The translations under genes were made by a program, and so were the position numbers. A stretch of DNA of 64,000 nt, from NCBI RefSeq assembly GCF_002387245.1, contig NZ_DGLD01000017.1:1-64000 (forward strand). Direction: 5' to 3'. The notes below the pieces were generated by a model, which worked only from the letters and a program-made list of their open reading frames with translations, was not told the origin of the DNA and ran no database searches. The stretch comes from Brevundimonas sp. UBA4553 (GTDB lineage: Bacteria > Pseudomonadota > Alphaproteobacteria > Caulobacterales > Caulobacteraceae). Shown here in pieces: positions 16,794-25,393 of this stretch (its first letter is position 1; the number at the start of each line of letters is the position of its first letter).

Positions 16794-17431
16794 TGGCCCG
16801 GCTTTATCGCGCCGCCTTCGCCGCTCTCGGCTGGTTCGCCCTGGGCCTGCAGTACGGGCTGATGCTGAAGGGCAATCCGCAGATCGTCGCGGGCGAGCTG
16901 ACGCTGAACTTCTTCAGCTACTTCACCATCCTGTCGAACCTCATGGTCGCCCTGGCCCTGACCGCGCCAGCCGTAGCGCCGAACAGTCGGCCGGGGCGCT
17001 GGGCGCAGAGCGAGGGGGTTCGCGCGGCGGTGGCCATGTATATCGTCGTGGTCGGCGTGACCTATCACTTCCTGCTGGCAGGCATATGGGAGCCGCAAGG
17101 CTGGTCGCTGCTGGCCAACAACCTGCTGCACTATGTCATGCCGATCGCCTTCATGGTCGACTGGCTGGCCTTTACGCCGAAGGGCCGTCTGCGCTGGGCC
17201 GATCCGGCCAAGTGGCTGGCGGTGGTGCTGGTCTATGGCGGCTGGACCCTGCTCCACGGCAAGCTGAGCGGCTGGTGGCCCTACTGGTTCGTGGACGTGG
17301 ATCAACTGGGGCTGGGCAAGGCCATGATCTATTTCGCAGGCCTGCTGGTCTTCTTCCTGATCGTCGGCCTGATCGTCGTGGCGATTGATCGCGCCGTCGG
17401 ACGGCGTGACAGACGGCTCGCGTCCGCCTAA
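16793..17431 (+). CDS. Pr6Pr family membrane protein
   Basis: A 212-residue membrane protein with six hydrophobic segments, resembling the Pr6Pr (FAR-17a/AIG1-like) family. The conserved FNFFSYFT-like region appears as LNFFSYFTILSNL, and histidines in the third and fourth helices (VTYHFLL, LLHYVMP) match family positions. Animal homologues hydrolyse fatty-acid esters of hydroxy fatty acids using Thr and His. Bacterial function is unknown. The ATG at 16793 overlaps the XRE stop. ubiD follows after 10 bases on the same strand. Confidence 0.8.
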   Translation: MARLYRAAFAALGWFALGLQYGLMLKGNPQIVAGELTLNFFSYFTILSNLMVALALTAPAVAPNSRPGRWAQSEGVRAAVAMYIVVVGVTYHFLLAGIWEPQGWSLLANNLLHYVMPIAFMVDWLAFTPKGRLRWADPAKWLAVVLVYGGWTLLHGKLSGWWPYWFVDVDQLGLGKAMIYFAGLLVFFLIVGLIVVAIDRAVGRRDRRLASA

Positions 17432-17441
17432 GCCTCACCGC

Positions 17442-18971
17442 ATGGCCTACAAGTCCTTGCGCGATTTCATTGCGACCCTCGAAGCCGACGGCGAACTGGT
17501 TCGCGTGTCGGAGCCCGTCTCCACCCATCTGGAGATGACCGAGATCCAGACCCGGCTGCTGAGGAACGGCGGCCCGGCGGTCCTGTTCGAAAAGCCGGTC
17601 ATGCCGGACGGCACGATCAGCCCCATTCCCTGCCTGGCCAATCTGTTCGGCACGGTGAAGCGGGTGGCCATGGGCGTGACGCTGGAGGGCAAGCAACGCA
17701 CCACGGCGGGCGAACTGCGCGAAGTCGGCGAGCTGCTGGCCTTCCTGCGCAATCCGACACCGCCGCGCGGCTTGTCCGACGCCATGGAGATGCTGCCCCT
17801 GGCCCAGACCGTCATGTCGATGCGGCCCAAGACGGTGAAGAAGGCCCCGGTGCAGGAGGTGGTGCTGAAGGGCGATCAGATCGACCTGACCAGCCTGCCC
17901 ATCCAGGGCTGCTGGCCTGGCGAGCCCGCGCCGCTGATCACCTGGGGTCTGGTCGTGACCAAGGGGCCGTCGGACGATCGCGAGGACGACTTCAACCTGG
18001 GCATCTATCGGATGCAGGTCCTGGGCAAGGACAAGGCCATCATGCGCTGGCTGGCCCATCGCGGCGGGGCCCAGCACTATGCCCGGCACAAGAAGGCGGG
18101 CAAGCGCGAGCCCCTGCCCTGCGCTGTCGTGCTCGGCGCCGATCCCGGCACCATCCTGGCCGCCGTGACCCCGGTGCCGGAAACCCTGTCGGAGTATCAG
18201 TTCGCCGGTCTGATGCGCGGCTCCAAGGCCGAACTGGTCCCGTGCAAGACCGTGCCGCTGATGGTGCCGGCCAACGCCGAGATCGTGCTGGAAGGCCACG
18301 TCCTGCTGGACGAGTTCGAGGACGAAGGCCCCTACGGCGACCACACCGGCTACTATAACTCGGTCGAGAAGTTCCCGGTCTTCCAGGTGACGGCCATCAC
18401 CATGCGCAAGGACCCGATTTATCTGACCACCTTCACCGGCCGCCCGCCGGATGAGCCGAGCTTGCTGGGCGAGGCCCTGAACGAGGTCTTCATCCCGCTG
18501 ATCCGTCAACAGTTCCCCGAGATCACCGACTTCTGGCTGCCGCCCGAGGGGTGCAGCTACCGCATCGCCGTGGTGTCGATGAAGAAGGCCTATCCGGGTC
18601 ACGCCAAGCGGGTGATGATGGGCTGCTGGAGCTATCTGCGGCAGTTCATGTACACCAAGTGGATCATCGTCGTGGACGACGACATCAACGCCCGCGACTG
18701 GAAGGACGTCATGTGGGCCGTCTCGACCAAGATGGACCCGGCGCGCGACATCACCGTCATCGAGAACACCCCCATCGACTATCTGGACTTCGCCTCGCCC
18801 GAGAGCGGGCTGGGATCCAAGATCGGTCTGGACGCCACCGACAAGTGGGAGCCCGAGACCAAGCGCGAATGGGGCGAGGAAATCCGCATGGACGAGGCCG
18901 TGGTCGAGCGGGTGTCGGAGATCTGGGATCGACTGGGTCTGCCAGGCGACAGCAAACCGATCTGGAAGTGA
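17442..18971 (+). CDS. ubiD: UbiD family decarboxylase
   Basis: A 509-residue enzyme of the UbiD family, which decarboxylates 3-polyprenyl-4-hydroxybenzoate in ubiquinone synthesis using prenylated FMN supplied by UbiX. Typical landmarks are LRDFIATLEADGELVRV at the start, the PYGDHTGYYN loop, TGRPPDEPSLLG with the catalytic Glu region, and the C-terminal MGLDAT-like GLDATDKWEPE. The length is close to E. coli UbiD. The ATG at 17442 follows the Pr6Pr stop by 10 bases. No ubiX is in the window. A related aromatic-acid decarboxylase cannot be ruled out, but full-length similarity favours UbiD. Confidence 0.92.
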   Translation: MAYKSLRDFIATLEADGELVRVSEPVSTHLEMTEIQTRLLRNGGPAVLFEKPVMPDGTISPIPCLANLFGTVKRVAMGVTLEGKQRTTAGELREVGELLAFLRNPTPPRGLSDAMEMLPLAQTVMSMRPKTVKKAPVQEVVLKGDQIDLTSLPIQGCWPGEPAPLITWGLVVTKGPSDDREDDFNLGIYRMQVLGKDKAIMRWLAHRGGAQHYARHKKAGKREPLPCAVVLGADPGTILAAVTPVPETLSEYQFAGLMRGSKAELVPCKTVPLMVPANAEIVLEGHVLLDEFEDEGPYGDHTGYYNSVEKFPVFQVTAITMRKDPIYLTTFTGRPPDEPSLLGEALNEVFIPLIRQQFPEITDFWLPPEGCSYRIAVVSMKKAYPGHAKRVMMGCWSYLRQFMYTKWIIVVDDDINARDWKDVMWAVSTKMDPARDITVIENTPIDYLDFASPESGLGSKIGLDATDKWEPETKREWGEEIRMDEAVVERVSEIWDRLGLPGDSKPIWK

Positions 18972-18972
18972 T

Positions 18973-19953
18973 TCAAGTCGCGTAGAGCGTCGTCAGCTGC
19001 GTCGCCGTCGCGCGCATCGCGGCTCTCAGCGCTGGAGGAGCCAGCACCTCCGCCTCGCTCCCCAGCCGCAGCAGCTCGGTCGCGGCGTGTTCGATCGATT
19101 CGATCGGGATAATCACCACGGCCCCGCCGTCGCCCACCTTGGCTTCTGCGGCGATGCGGGCCTGTTCGGCGCCCAATCGCGCCAGCCGCTTCAGCCCCTC
19201 CGTCGAGAGGCGCAGCGTGGCCCGATCGGTGAAGATTTCGGCCTCGAAGCGCCGCGAGGTCGCGTCCCACCAGGCCGCCAGATCGAACGCCGCCGGGCGT
19301 TCAAAGGTCTGGTCGCCGACGGAGAGGTCGAGGATGTTGGCCACCCGATAGGTGCGCGGGCTCCGATCGGTATCACCAGCGGCGCCCTCCGCCGGGCGGG
19401 CCGCCAGATACCAGAGGCCTGCCTTCAGAATGAGGCCCAGAGGCTCGAGATGGCGATCGACGACGCCTTTCCAGCTTTCGTAGCGGACTTGAATTCTGCG
19501 ATTGTTCCACACCGCCTGCGCGATGAGAGGCAGTCGCGCAGCATCGTCGGCATTTTGATACCAGCCGACGGGATCAAGATGGAACCGCCCCGCCAGCCGC
19601 TCGGCGGCCGCCTGACGCTCGGGCGGCAGGGCGGCCAGCAGCTTCAACTGCATGGTGGTGACAGCGGCTGAAAATCCCATCTGCGCGGCGGGTCCCGACA
19701 GTCCGCCCAGGAACAGCGCCTCGGCCTCTGCGTCGGTCAATCCGGTCAGACGGGTTCGATAGCCGTCCAGCAGTTGGAAGCCGCCGGAACGGCCCCGGTC
19801 GGCATAGACCGGCGCGCCGGCAGCGCTCAGTTGGTCGATGTCGCGATAGATGGTGCGCACCGACACTTCGAACTCTGCCGCCAGCTTGTCGGCGGTCATC
19901 CGTCCCCGGGTCTGGAGCAGCAGCAGGATGGAAAGCAGTCGGCTGTCGCGCAT
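18973..19953 (-). CDS. YafY-type WYL transcriptional regulator
   Basis: A 326-residue regulator. The N-terminal DeoR/HTH_11 helix-turn-helix is at residues 5-55 (RMTADKLAAEFEVSVRTIYRDIDQL), and the linker GRSGGFQLLDGYR is typical of YafY proteins. A WYL ligand-sensing domain covers about 140-220, with a C-terminal WCX extension to the end. Such regulators commonly control a divergent neighbour and can sense nucleic-acid or stress signals. Here the divergent gene starts at 20047, and a CTGACAT-AGG-ATGACAG inverted repeat lies between them. The gene is convergent with ubiD, with one base between stops. Confidence 0.88.
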   Translation of the reverse strand: MRDSRLLSILLLLQTRGRMTADKLAAEFEVSVRTIYRDIDQLSAAGAPVYADRGRSGGFQLLDGYRTRLTGLTDAEAEALFLGGLSGPAAQMGFSAAVTTMQLKLLAALPPERQAAAERLAGRFHLDPVGWYQNADDAARLPLIAQAVWNNRRIQVRYESWKGVVDRHLEPLGLILKAGLWYLAARPAEGAAGDTDRSPRTYRVANILDLSVGDQTFERPAAFDLAAWWDATSRRFEAEIFTDRATLRLSTEGLKRLARLGAEQARIAAEAKVGDGGAVVIIPIESIEHAATELLRLGSEAEVLAPPALRAAMRATATQLTTLYAT

Positions 19954-19976
19954 TTTTCGATCCTAGCCGATAAATC

Positions 19977-19993
19977 CTGACATAGGATGACAG
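19977..19993. promoter_or_regulatory. Candidate WYL-regulator operator
   Basis: CTGACATAGGATGACAG is an inverted repeat of 7-base arms around AGG with one mismatch. It lies 24 bases upstream of the regulator start and 54 bases upstream of the divergent gene. Position and symmetry fit autoregulation plus control of the neighbour; binding itself is inference. Confidence 0.5.
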
Positions 19994-20046
19994 TTTATAC
20001 CGCCTATCCCTGACGATCCCAAACCCGGTCGTTGAAAGGACCCGCC

Positions 20047-20541
20047 ATGTCAGCCGCCCCTGCCCGGAAAATTCCGGGAATTCACGATTTCGACTTCATC
20101 CACGGACGCTGGGCTGTGGCTCATCGTCGGCTGAAGACACGCGGCGCCGGCCTCCAGGACGACACCGCGTCCTGGGACGAATTCGACGCCGTCGCATCCT
20201 GTGAACCGCGCCTGGGCGGTATGGCCAACATCGAGGAAATGCACTGCCCCGCGCGCGGCTGGAGCGGGATGGCGGTCAGGACCCTGAACGTCGCTTCGGG
20301 CGAATGGTCGATCTATTGGGTCAACAGTCTCGACGGCGTCTTGCAGCCGCCCGTGCGCGGCCGTTTCACCGTGGACGGCTGCACTCTGGAAGGCCCCGAC
20401 ACCGACAACGGCCGCCCGATCATCGCCCGCTACATCTGGTCTGACATCCGTCCCGACAACGCCCGGTGGAGCCAATCCTTCTCCTATGACGACGGCGCGA
20501 CGTGGGAAACCAACTGGATCATGGATTTCACCCGGGCGTGA
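20047..20541 (+). CDS. Small lipocalin-like hypothetical protein
   Basis: A 164-residue soluble protein without a signal peptide. It opens with HDFDFIHGRWAVAHRRLK, resembling the FDFxxGxW opening of DUF1579/lipocalin-like barrels, and continues with alternating strands and many Trp residues. Possible ligand binding is inference. The ATG at 20047 is preceded by GAAAGGA, which decides the start over the TTG at 20032. It is divergent from the WYL regulator gene and is its most likely target. Confidence 0.65.
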   Translation: MSAAPARKIPGIHDFDFIHGRWAVAHRRLKTRGAGLQDDTASWDEFDAVASCEPRLGGMANIEEMHCPARGWSGMAVRTLNVASGEWSIYWVNSLDGVLQPPVRGRFTVDGCTLEGPDTDNGRPIIARYIWSDIRPDNARWSQSFSYDDGATWETNWIMDFTRA

Positions 20542-20651
20542 GTCCGCATGAGTGGCTATCTGCGCATCGTCCCAGGTTAGACCTTCCCCCGCCGCCGCTG
20601 GCGCCGCGGCGGGGAACCGTCTAGCTTGCCCACACGGCATGGTCGGGGGCG

Positions 20652-21284
20652 GTGTTGAGCGCATTCGAGTTCTTTTTCAGCTTTTACGGCCTGTTGCTCG
20701 GCCTATCGGTGGCCGAGTTGGTCGGCGGCTTCGCGCGGGTGTTGCATGAGCGCGAGCGCATCCGCTTCGGCTGGCTGACGCCCGCCCTGGCCCTGTTCGT
20801 GGCCATCGACATCGCGACCTTCTGGAACCAGGCTTGGGTCATCTTTCGCGGGGCGCCGTTCAACACCTTCCTGCTGGTGGTCAGCCTGGCCATCGCGGCG
20901 ACCTTCTATGTGGCGGCCAGCGTGACCTTCCCCCGCGTCTCGGCCGAGGGCGCGCATGACCGCATCGACATGGACGCGCACTTCTGGGCCCATCGCAAGC
21001 TGGTCTTCGGCTGTATCCTGGCCGCCAATCTGATCGTCGCGGTCATGGTCGTTATTCTGGCCCAACTGAATCCGGGCTTCGCCAAGATCGCCAGCTCCGT
21101 CACTCTGTGGACCGGCGTGGCCATCTTCGTCGTCGGCACGGCGACGGCGGCCTTCGCGCCATGGCGCCGAGTGGCGGCAAGCGCCCTGGTGGTCGTTCTG
21201 CTCTACAGCCTCTGGGGCATGGCCAAGTCAGCGGCGGCCTTGGCTGCGGCCGGCGGCTGGGGGCCCTTGACGGGCGCGGGATGA
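20652..21284 (+). CDS. Multi-pass membrane protein of unknown function
   Basis: A 210-residue protein with six hydrophobic segments and no recognised catalytic motif. The start is uncertain: GTG at 20652 or TTG at 20655, preceded by GGGGGCG, and no in-frame ATG lies nearby. The first helix holds FFFSFYGLLLGLSVAELVGGFARVLHERERIRFG. Conserved-looking charged residues within membrane regions (E24-like Glu, Asp in FVAIDIATFW) suggest a transporter or channel, but this is guesswork. No neighbour explains its role. Confidence 0.6.
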   Translation: MLSAFEFFFSFYGLLLGLSVAELVGGFARVLHERERIRFGWLTPALALFVAIDIATFWNQAWVIFRGAPFNTFLLVVSLAIAATFYVAASVTFPRVSAEGAHDRIDMDAHFWAHRKLVFGCILAANLIVAVMVVILAQLNPGFAKIASSVTLWTGVAIFVVGTATAAFAPWRRVAASALVVVLLYSLWGMAKSAAALAAAGGWGPLTGAG

Positions 21285-21330
21285 GCGGGAAAGGCGGATT
21301 TCCCAATTGTGTTTGAAATGCGATTTTAAG

Positions 21331-21354
21331 ATGACGAGATTGTAATCTCGTCAT
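21331..21354. promoter_or_regulatory. Perfect 24-base palindrome (candidate operator)
   Basis: The arms ATGACGAGATT and AATCTCGTCAT surround GT. The element lies 32 bases upstream of the secreted coiled-coil protein gene, in an unusually AT-rich gap. There is no T-run on either side, so it looks more like a repressor operator than a terminator. No regulator gene is adjacent. Confidence 0.5.
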
Positions 21355-21385
21355 ACGGTTTCGGTTTCCAGAAGCCGGAGGCCCT

Positions 21386-21727
21386 ATGAACCGCGTTCTC
21401 CCCATCGCTCTTTCCATTCTGATCGCCCTGCCTGCGGCGGCCGTCGTCGCCTCACCCGCCGACGCCCAGGTGCGGGTGGGTGCGGGCGCCCAACGTCGCA
21501 CGCCGCCACGCCCCCGGCCCCGTCTCAGCGAGGCCGAGCAGGATCGCCTCTACGCCGCGCAGGACGAGGTGGCGGAACTGGACGAGAAGATCGCCACGCT
21601 TCGCGAAGCCAGCGAAGCAGGCGCATTGACCGAGACCCAGCGTCAGGAGTGGGAAGCCCACAACGCGCGCCGCCAGGAGGCGCAGGCCACCGTCGATCAG
21701 CTGGAAGCCAAGAAGCGGCGCGGCTAA
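21386..21727 (+). CDS. Secreted coiled-coil hypothetical protein
   Basis: A 113-residue protein with a clear Sec signal peptide (residues 1-28, cleavage near ADAQ) and a Pro/Arg-rich linker. It then has a long charged helix (about 48-110) with heptad-like Leu spacing that ends KKRRG. It is predicted to be periplasmic and possibly dimeric. The family is not recognised. CCGGAGG precedes the ATG. The peptidase gene follows after 40 bases and may be co-transcribed. Confidence 0.65.
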   Translation: MNRVLPIALSILIALPAAAVVASPADAQVRVGAGAQRRTPPRPRPRLSEAEQDRLYAAQDEVAELDEKIATLREASEAGALTETQRQEWEAHNARRQEAQATVDQLEAKKRRG

Positions 21728-21767
21728 GCGGGGTTGCCAGCGGCGCGGTGACGGCGGAAGAGAGGTC

Positions 21768-23603
21768 ATGCGCACCAGCCTGATCCTCGCCGCCGTCGCG
21801 GCTCTCGCGTCGAGTCCCGCCATGTCCCAGAATCCGCCCGCCTCCGTCGCCAACGCCGCGCCTTGGGACCAGGCCTTCCTGCCGCCCGCGCCAGCGTGGA
21901 ACGGCGCGTCGAAAGCCCTGTTGCGCGACGCCTCGGATCCCTGGGTCACGGCGTTCGAGGCCGATGCGGCGCATGACTTCAGCCCCTCCTACGCCGACAC
22001 CCGCGCCTGGTTCGACCGGCTGGATGCGGCGTCCGACCTGATCCGCGTCGAACAGTTCGGCGTCTCGCCGGAAGGCCGCCCGATCTATGCGGTGATCGCG
22101 TCGAAGGACGGCGCAACCCTGGATCCGTCCAAGCCTGTGCTGCTAGCCCAGGCGGGCATTCATCCGGGCGAGATCGACGGCAAGGACGCGGGCATGATGC
22201 TGCTGCGCGACATGGCCTTCTACGGCAAGGACGGGCTTCTGGACCGCGCCAACCTGATCCTGATCCCGATCCTGAGCGTGGACGGACACGAGCGGACCAG
22301 CCCCTATTCCCGTCCCAACCAGCGCGGACCGCGCAATCAGGGCTGGCGTCACACGGCGACCAACCAGAACCTGAACCGCGACTTCATGAAGCTGGATCAG
22401 GCCGAGATGCAGGCGGTCATGGGCCTGATCCACAAATACAATCCCGACCTCTACGTCGACATCCACGTCACCGACGGCATCGATTACCAGTACGACGTCA
22501 CCTACGGCTACAACGGCGAGGACGGCGTCTGGAGCCGCAGCCCGGCCATCGCTCAATGGCTGGACGACGCCTTCAAGCCCGACATGAACGCCGCGCTGGA
22601 GGCCCAGGGCCACATCCCCGGCGAGTTGGTCTTCGCCATCGACGACCGCGACCCGAAGAAGGGCATGAACGACGGCGGTCTGGGCGAGCGCTATTCCAAC
22701 GGCTGGGGCTCGGCGGCCCACATCCCGACCATCCTGATCGAAAACCACAGCCTGAAGCCGCACGAGCAGCGGGTGCTGGGCACCTATGTCTTCCTGGAAG
22801 AAGCGCTGAAGGTTCTGGCCGACAAGTCGCAGACCCTGCGCGCCGCCATCAGCGCCGACCGCGCCCTGCGTCCCGCCGAACTGCCCGCCAACTTCGTCGG
22901 CGACGAGCAGCCGACCCGCATCCGCCCGTTCAAGGGCATCCTCTATGACACCTATCAAAGCGCCGCCTCGGGCCGTCCCGAACTGCGCTGGCTGGGCCAA
23001 CCGGACCCGGAACTGTGGCAGGTGCCCTACTTCGGGTCGCGCCCGACCCTGACGCTGAAGCGGCCGACCGCCTACTGGGTGCCCTCCTATCGCGCCGACA
23101 TCATCGAGCGGCTGAAGATCCACGGCGTGCAGATGGAAACCCTGAGCGCGCCGCGCACGGTCGCCGTCGACATGCTGCGCCTGGTCGATCCCAAGGTCTC
23201 GGCGCGCACCAATGAAGGCCATGTGCCGATCACCGTCGGCGAGGTCCGCACGGAAGCCAAAGACTGGACCTTCCCCGTCGGCTCGGTGCGCGTGCCGACC
23301 GATCAGCCGATGGGCGATATCGCCATCCTGCTGCTGGAGCCGCAATCGAGCGAGAGCTTCTTCGCATGGGGGATGTTCCCCGAGGTGCTGAACCGCGTCG
23401 AATACATCGAGGCCTACGCCATCGCGCCGCTGGCCGAGAAGATGCTGGCCGCCGATCCTGCCCTGAAGGCCGAGTTCGAGGCCAAGCTGGCGGCCGAGCC
23501 CGCCTTTGCGGCCGACGGCGACGCGCGTCTGGCCTGGTTCTATGAGCGGACGCCCTTCTATGATCAGCGCTTCCGCCTCTATCCGGTCGGGCGGGAGAAT
23601 TGA
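21768..23603 (+). CDS. Secreted M14 family zinc carboxypeptidase
   Basis: A 611-residue exported metallopeptidase. A signal peptide occupies residues 1-20 (cleavage near AMSQ). The M14 catalytic domain runs from about 75 to 350. Zinc ligands are H132 and E135 in GIHPGEIDG and H233 in VDIHVTDG, and NQNLNRDFMKLD is the substrate-binding Asn-Arg segment. The catalytic Glu is likely in ILIENHSL. The C-terminal 250 residues form an additional domain of unknown role. The family removes C-terminal residues or trims peptidoglycan peptides; specificity is unknown. Together with the upstream secreted protein it suggests envelope or nutrient proteolysis. Confidence 0.88.
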   Translation: MRTSLILAAVAALASSPAMSQNPPASVANAAPWDQAFLPPAPAWNGASKALLRDASDPWVTAFEADAAHDFSPSYADTRAWFDRLDAASDLIRVEQFGVSPEGRPIYAVIASKDGATLDPSKPVLLAQAGIHPGEIDGKDAGMMLLRDMAFYGKDGLLDRANLILIPILSVDGHERTSPYSRPNQRGPRNQGWRHTATNQNLNRDFMKLDQAEMQAVMGLIHKYNPDLYVDIHVTDGIDYQYDVTYGYNGEDGVWSRSPAIAQWLDDAFKPDMNAALEAQGHIPGELVFAIDDRDPKKGMNDGGLGERYSNGWGSAAHIPTILIENHSLKPHEQRVLGTYVFLEEALKVLADKSQTLRAAISADRALRPAELPANFVGDEQPTRIRPFKGILYDTYQSAASGRPELRWLGQPDPELWQVPYFGSRPTLTLKRPTAYWVPSYRADIIERLKIHGVQMETLSAPRTVAVDMLRLVDPKVSARTNEGHVPITVGEVRTEAKDWTFPVGSVRVPTDQPMGDIAILLLEPQSSESFFAWGMFPEVLNRVEYIEAYAIAPLAEKMLAADPALKAEFEAKLAAEPAFAADGDARLAWFYERTPFYDQRFRLYPVGREN

Positions 23604-23605
23604 GC

Positions 23606-24001
23606 ATGGTTCCCTCGATCCAGGCCGCCACCCTTTGGGGCGGGATGCTGATCCTGCTGATGCTGGTTCTGTCCGGCGTCGTGGTCAGCCGTCGCCGCCG
23701 ACACATGATCGAGTTCGGCGACGGCGAGCAGCGCGAGATGATCTGCGCCACCCGCGCCTTCGCCAACGCCGCGGAATATGTGCCGGCCGGGATGTGCGGG
23801 CTGATCCTGCTGGCCTTCGTCGGCGCGCCGCCGCTGCTGATCCACAGCGTCGGCGGCATCCTGTTCGCGGGCCGGGTGATCCATGCCCTGGGCCTTCTGT
23901 TCCAGCGCGGACCGTCGTTGGGGCGCTCCATCGGCATGGTCCTGACCTGGCTGGCGTTGCTGGTGGCTGCGGTCAGCCTGATCGCCTGGTCGGTGATCTA
24001 G
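23606..24001 (+). CDS. MAPEG family membrane protein
   Basis: A 131-residue, four-helix membrane protein resembling the MAPEG family (membrane-associated proteins in eicosanoid and glutathione metabolism). The family-type segment RAFANAAEYVP in the second helix region and GRVIHALGL in the third are visible. Bacterial members may have glutathione transferase or peroxidase activity, which is not established for most. GGGAGA lies 7 bases before the ATG at 23606. A TTG at 23600 is the alternative. It follows the peptidase stop by 2 bases. Confidence 0.85.
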   Translation: MVPSIQAATLWGGMLILLMLVLSGVVVSRRRRHMIEFGDGEQREMICATRAFANAAEYVPAGMCGLILLAFVGAPPLLIHSVGGILFAGRVIHALGLLFQRGPSLGRSIGMVLTWLALLVAAVSLIAWSVI

Positions 24002-24046
24002 GCGCCTTCTTGTTGCGATGCGGGGGCGGGTCCGCCATATCGGGGC

Positions 24047-25393
24047 ATGTCCGAACAGACGCCCTCCCCCGACATCCTGCATGATCTGGTCGCCGCCGCG
24101 CTGAAGGCCGGCGCCGACGCCGCCGAGGCCGTTTCGGCTCACCGCGCCTCCCTGTCCGTCGGCGTGCGCAACGCCGAACTGGAGGAGGTCGAGCGCGAGG
24201 AAGCCCGCGACCTGGGCCTGCGCGTCTTCATCGGTCGGCGTCAGGCGACGGTGTCCGCCTCGGACCTGTCCGACGCCACCCGAGCCCGTCTGGTCGAACG
24301 CGCGGTGGCCATGGCCAGGCTGGCGCCCGAAGACCCCTACGCCTCTCTGGCGCCGCAGGATCGGCTGGCGCAGGGGCCCCACGCCGATCTCGACCTGTTC
24401 GACCCGTCCGAGCGCACCGCTGAGGCGCTGGAAGCCGCCGCCGCCGAGGCCGAGGCCAGCGCTCTAAGCGTCGCGGGCGTGTCCAAGTCCGAGGGCGGAC
24501 ACGCCTCCTGGTCGGCCAGCGAATGGCGGCTGGTCACCTCGCACGGTTTCGACGGCCGCCATCGGGGCAGCGCCTTCTCGCTGGGCGTCGGCGTCATCGC
24601 CGAAAAGGACGGCGCCATGGAGCGCGGCGGCGAAAGCCGCGCCACCCGCCACCTGTCCGACCTTCCGGGCGCCGCGGAGATCGGCCTGAAGGCGGGCGAG
24701 CGCGCCGTGGCCCGCGTCGGCCCGCGCAAGATCGCCTCGACCACCGCCCCGGTCATCTTCGAGAACCGCATCGCCACCCAGGTCCTGTCGCCATTGCTGG
24801 GCGCCATTTCCGGCCCGGCCATCGCACGCGGCAGTTCCTTCCTGAAGGACAGGCTGGGCCAGTTGGTCCTGCCGGCGGGCGTGGATCTGATCGACGACCC
24901 CTTCCGTTTGCGCGGCCTGGGCTCGACCCCGTTCGACGACGAGGGCGTGGCGGTCGAGCGGCGCAACATCGTCGAGGACGGCGTCATCACCACCTGGCTG
25001 CTGAACACGGCGGCCGCCGCCCAGCTGGGCATGGCCTCGACCGGCCACGCCTCGCGCGGTCTGGCGGGACCGTCGGGCGTCTCGACCCACAACCTGCATC
25101 TGGCGCCCGGCGAGGACGACAAGGCGGGCCTGATGGCCGAGGCCGGGTCGGGCCTGCTGATCACCTCCATGTTCGGCCCGTCGCTGAACGCCAACAACGG
25201 CGACTGGTCGGCGGGCGTCTCCGGTTTCTGGTTCGAGGACGGCCAACTGGCCTATCCGGTCAGCGAAGTGACCGTGGCGGGCAATCTGATCGAGCTCTAC
25301 GCCCGACTGGTGCGCGGATCGGATCTGGAGTTCCGGGGTTCCTTCAACAGCCCCTCCCTGATGTTCGACGCGGTGGCCATCGCCGGAAAATGA
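24047..25393 (+). CDS. pmbA: Metalloprotease subunit PmbA/TldE
   Basis: A 448-residue TldE/PmbA-type protein. In E. coli TldD and TldE form a heterodimeric zinc protease that matures peptides such as microcin B17 and degrades CcdA; only TldD carries the HExxxH site. This protein lacks HExxxH and has the PmbA-type features FLKDRLGQLVLP, GLGSTPFDDEGVA, GPSGVSTHNLHL and MFGPSLNANNGDWSAGVSGFW. No tldD lies in this window. The stop overlaps the next gene's ATG (ATGA), so the two are translationally coupled. Confidence 0.92.
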   Translation: MSEQTPSPDILHDLVAAALKAGADAAEAVSAHRASLSVGVRNAELEEVEREEARDLGLRVFIGRRQATVSASDLSDATRARLVERAVAMARLAPEDPYASLAPQDRLAQGPHADLDLFDPSERTAEALEAAAAEAEASALSVAGVSKSEGGHASWSASEWRLVTSHGFDGRHRGSAFSLGVGVIAEKDGAMERGGESRATRHLSDLPGAAEIGLKAGERAVARVGPRKIASTTAPVIFENRIATQVLSPLLGAISGPAIARGSSFLKDRLGQLVLPAGVDLIDDPFRLRGLGSTPFDDEGVAVERRNIVEDGVITTWLLNTAAAAQLGMASTGHASRGLAGPSGVSTHNLHLAPGEDDKAGLMAEAGSGLLITSMFGPSLNANNGDWSAGVSGFWFEDGQLAYPVSEVTVAGNLIELYARLVRGSDLEFRGSFNSPSLMFDAVAIAGK

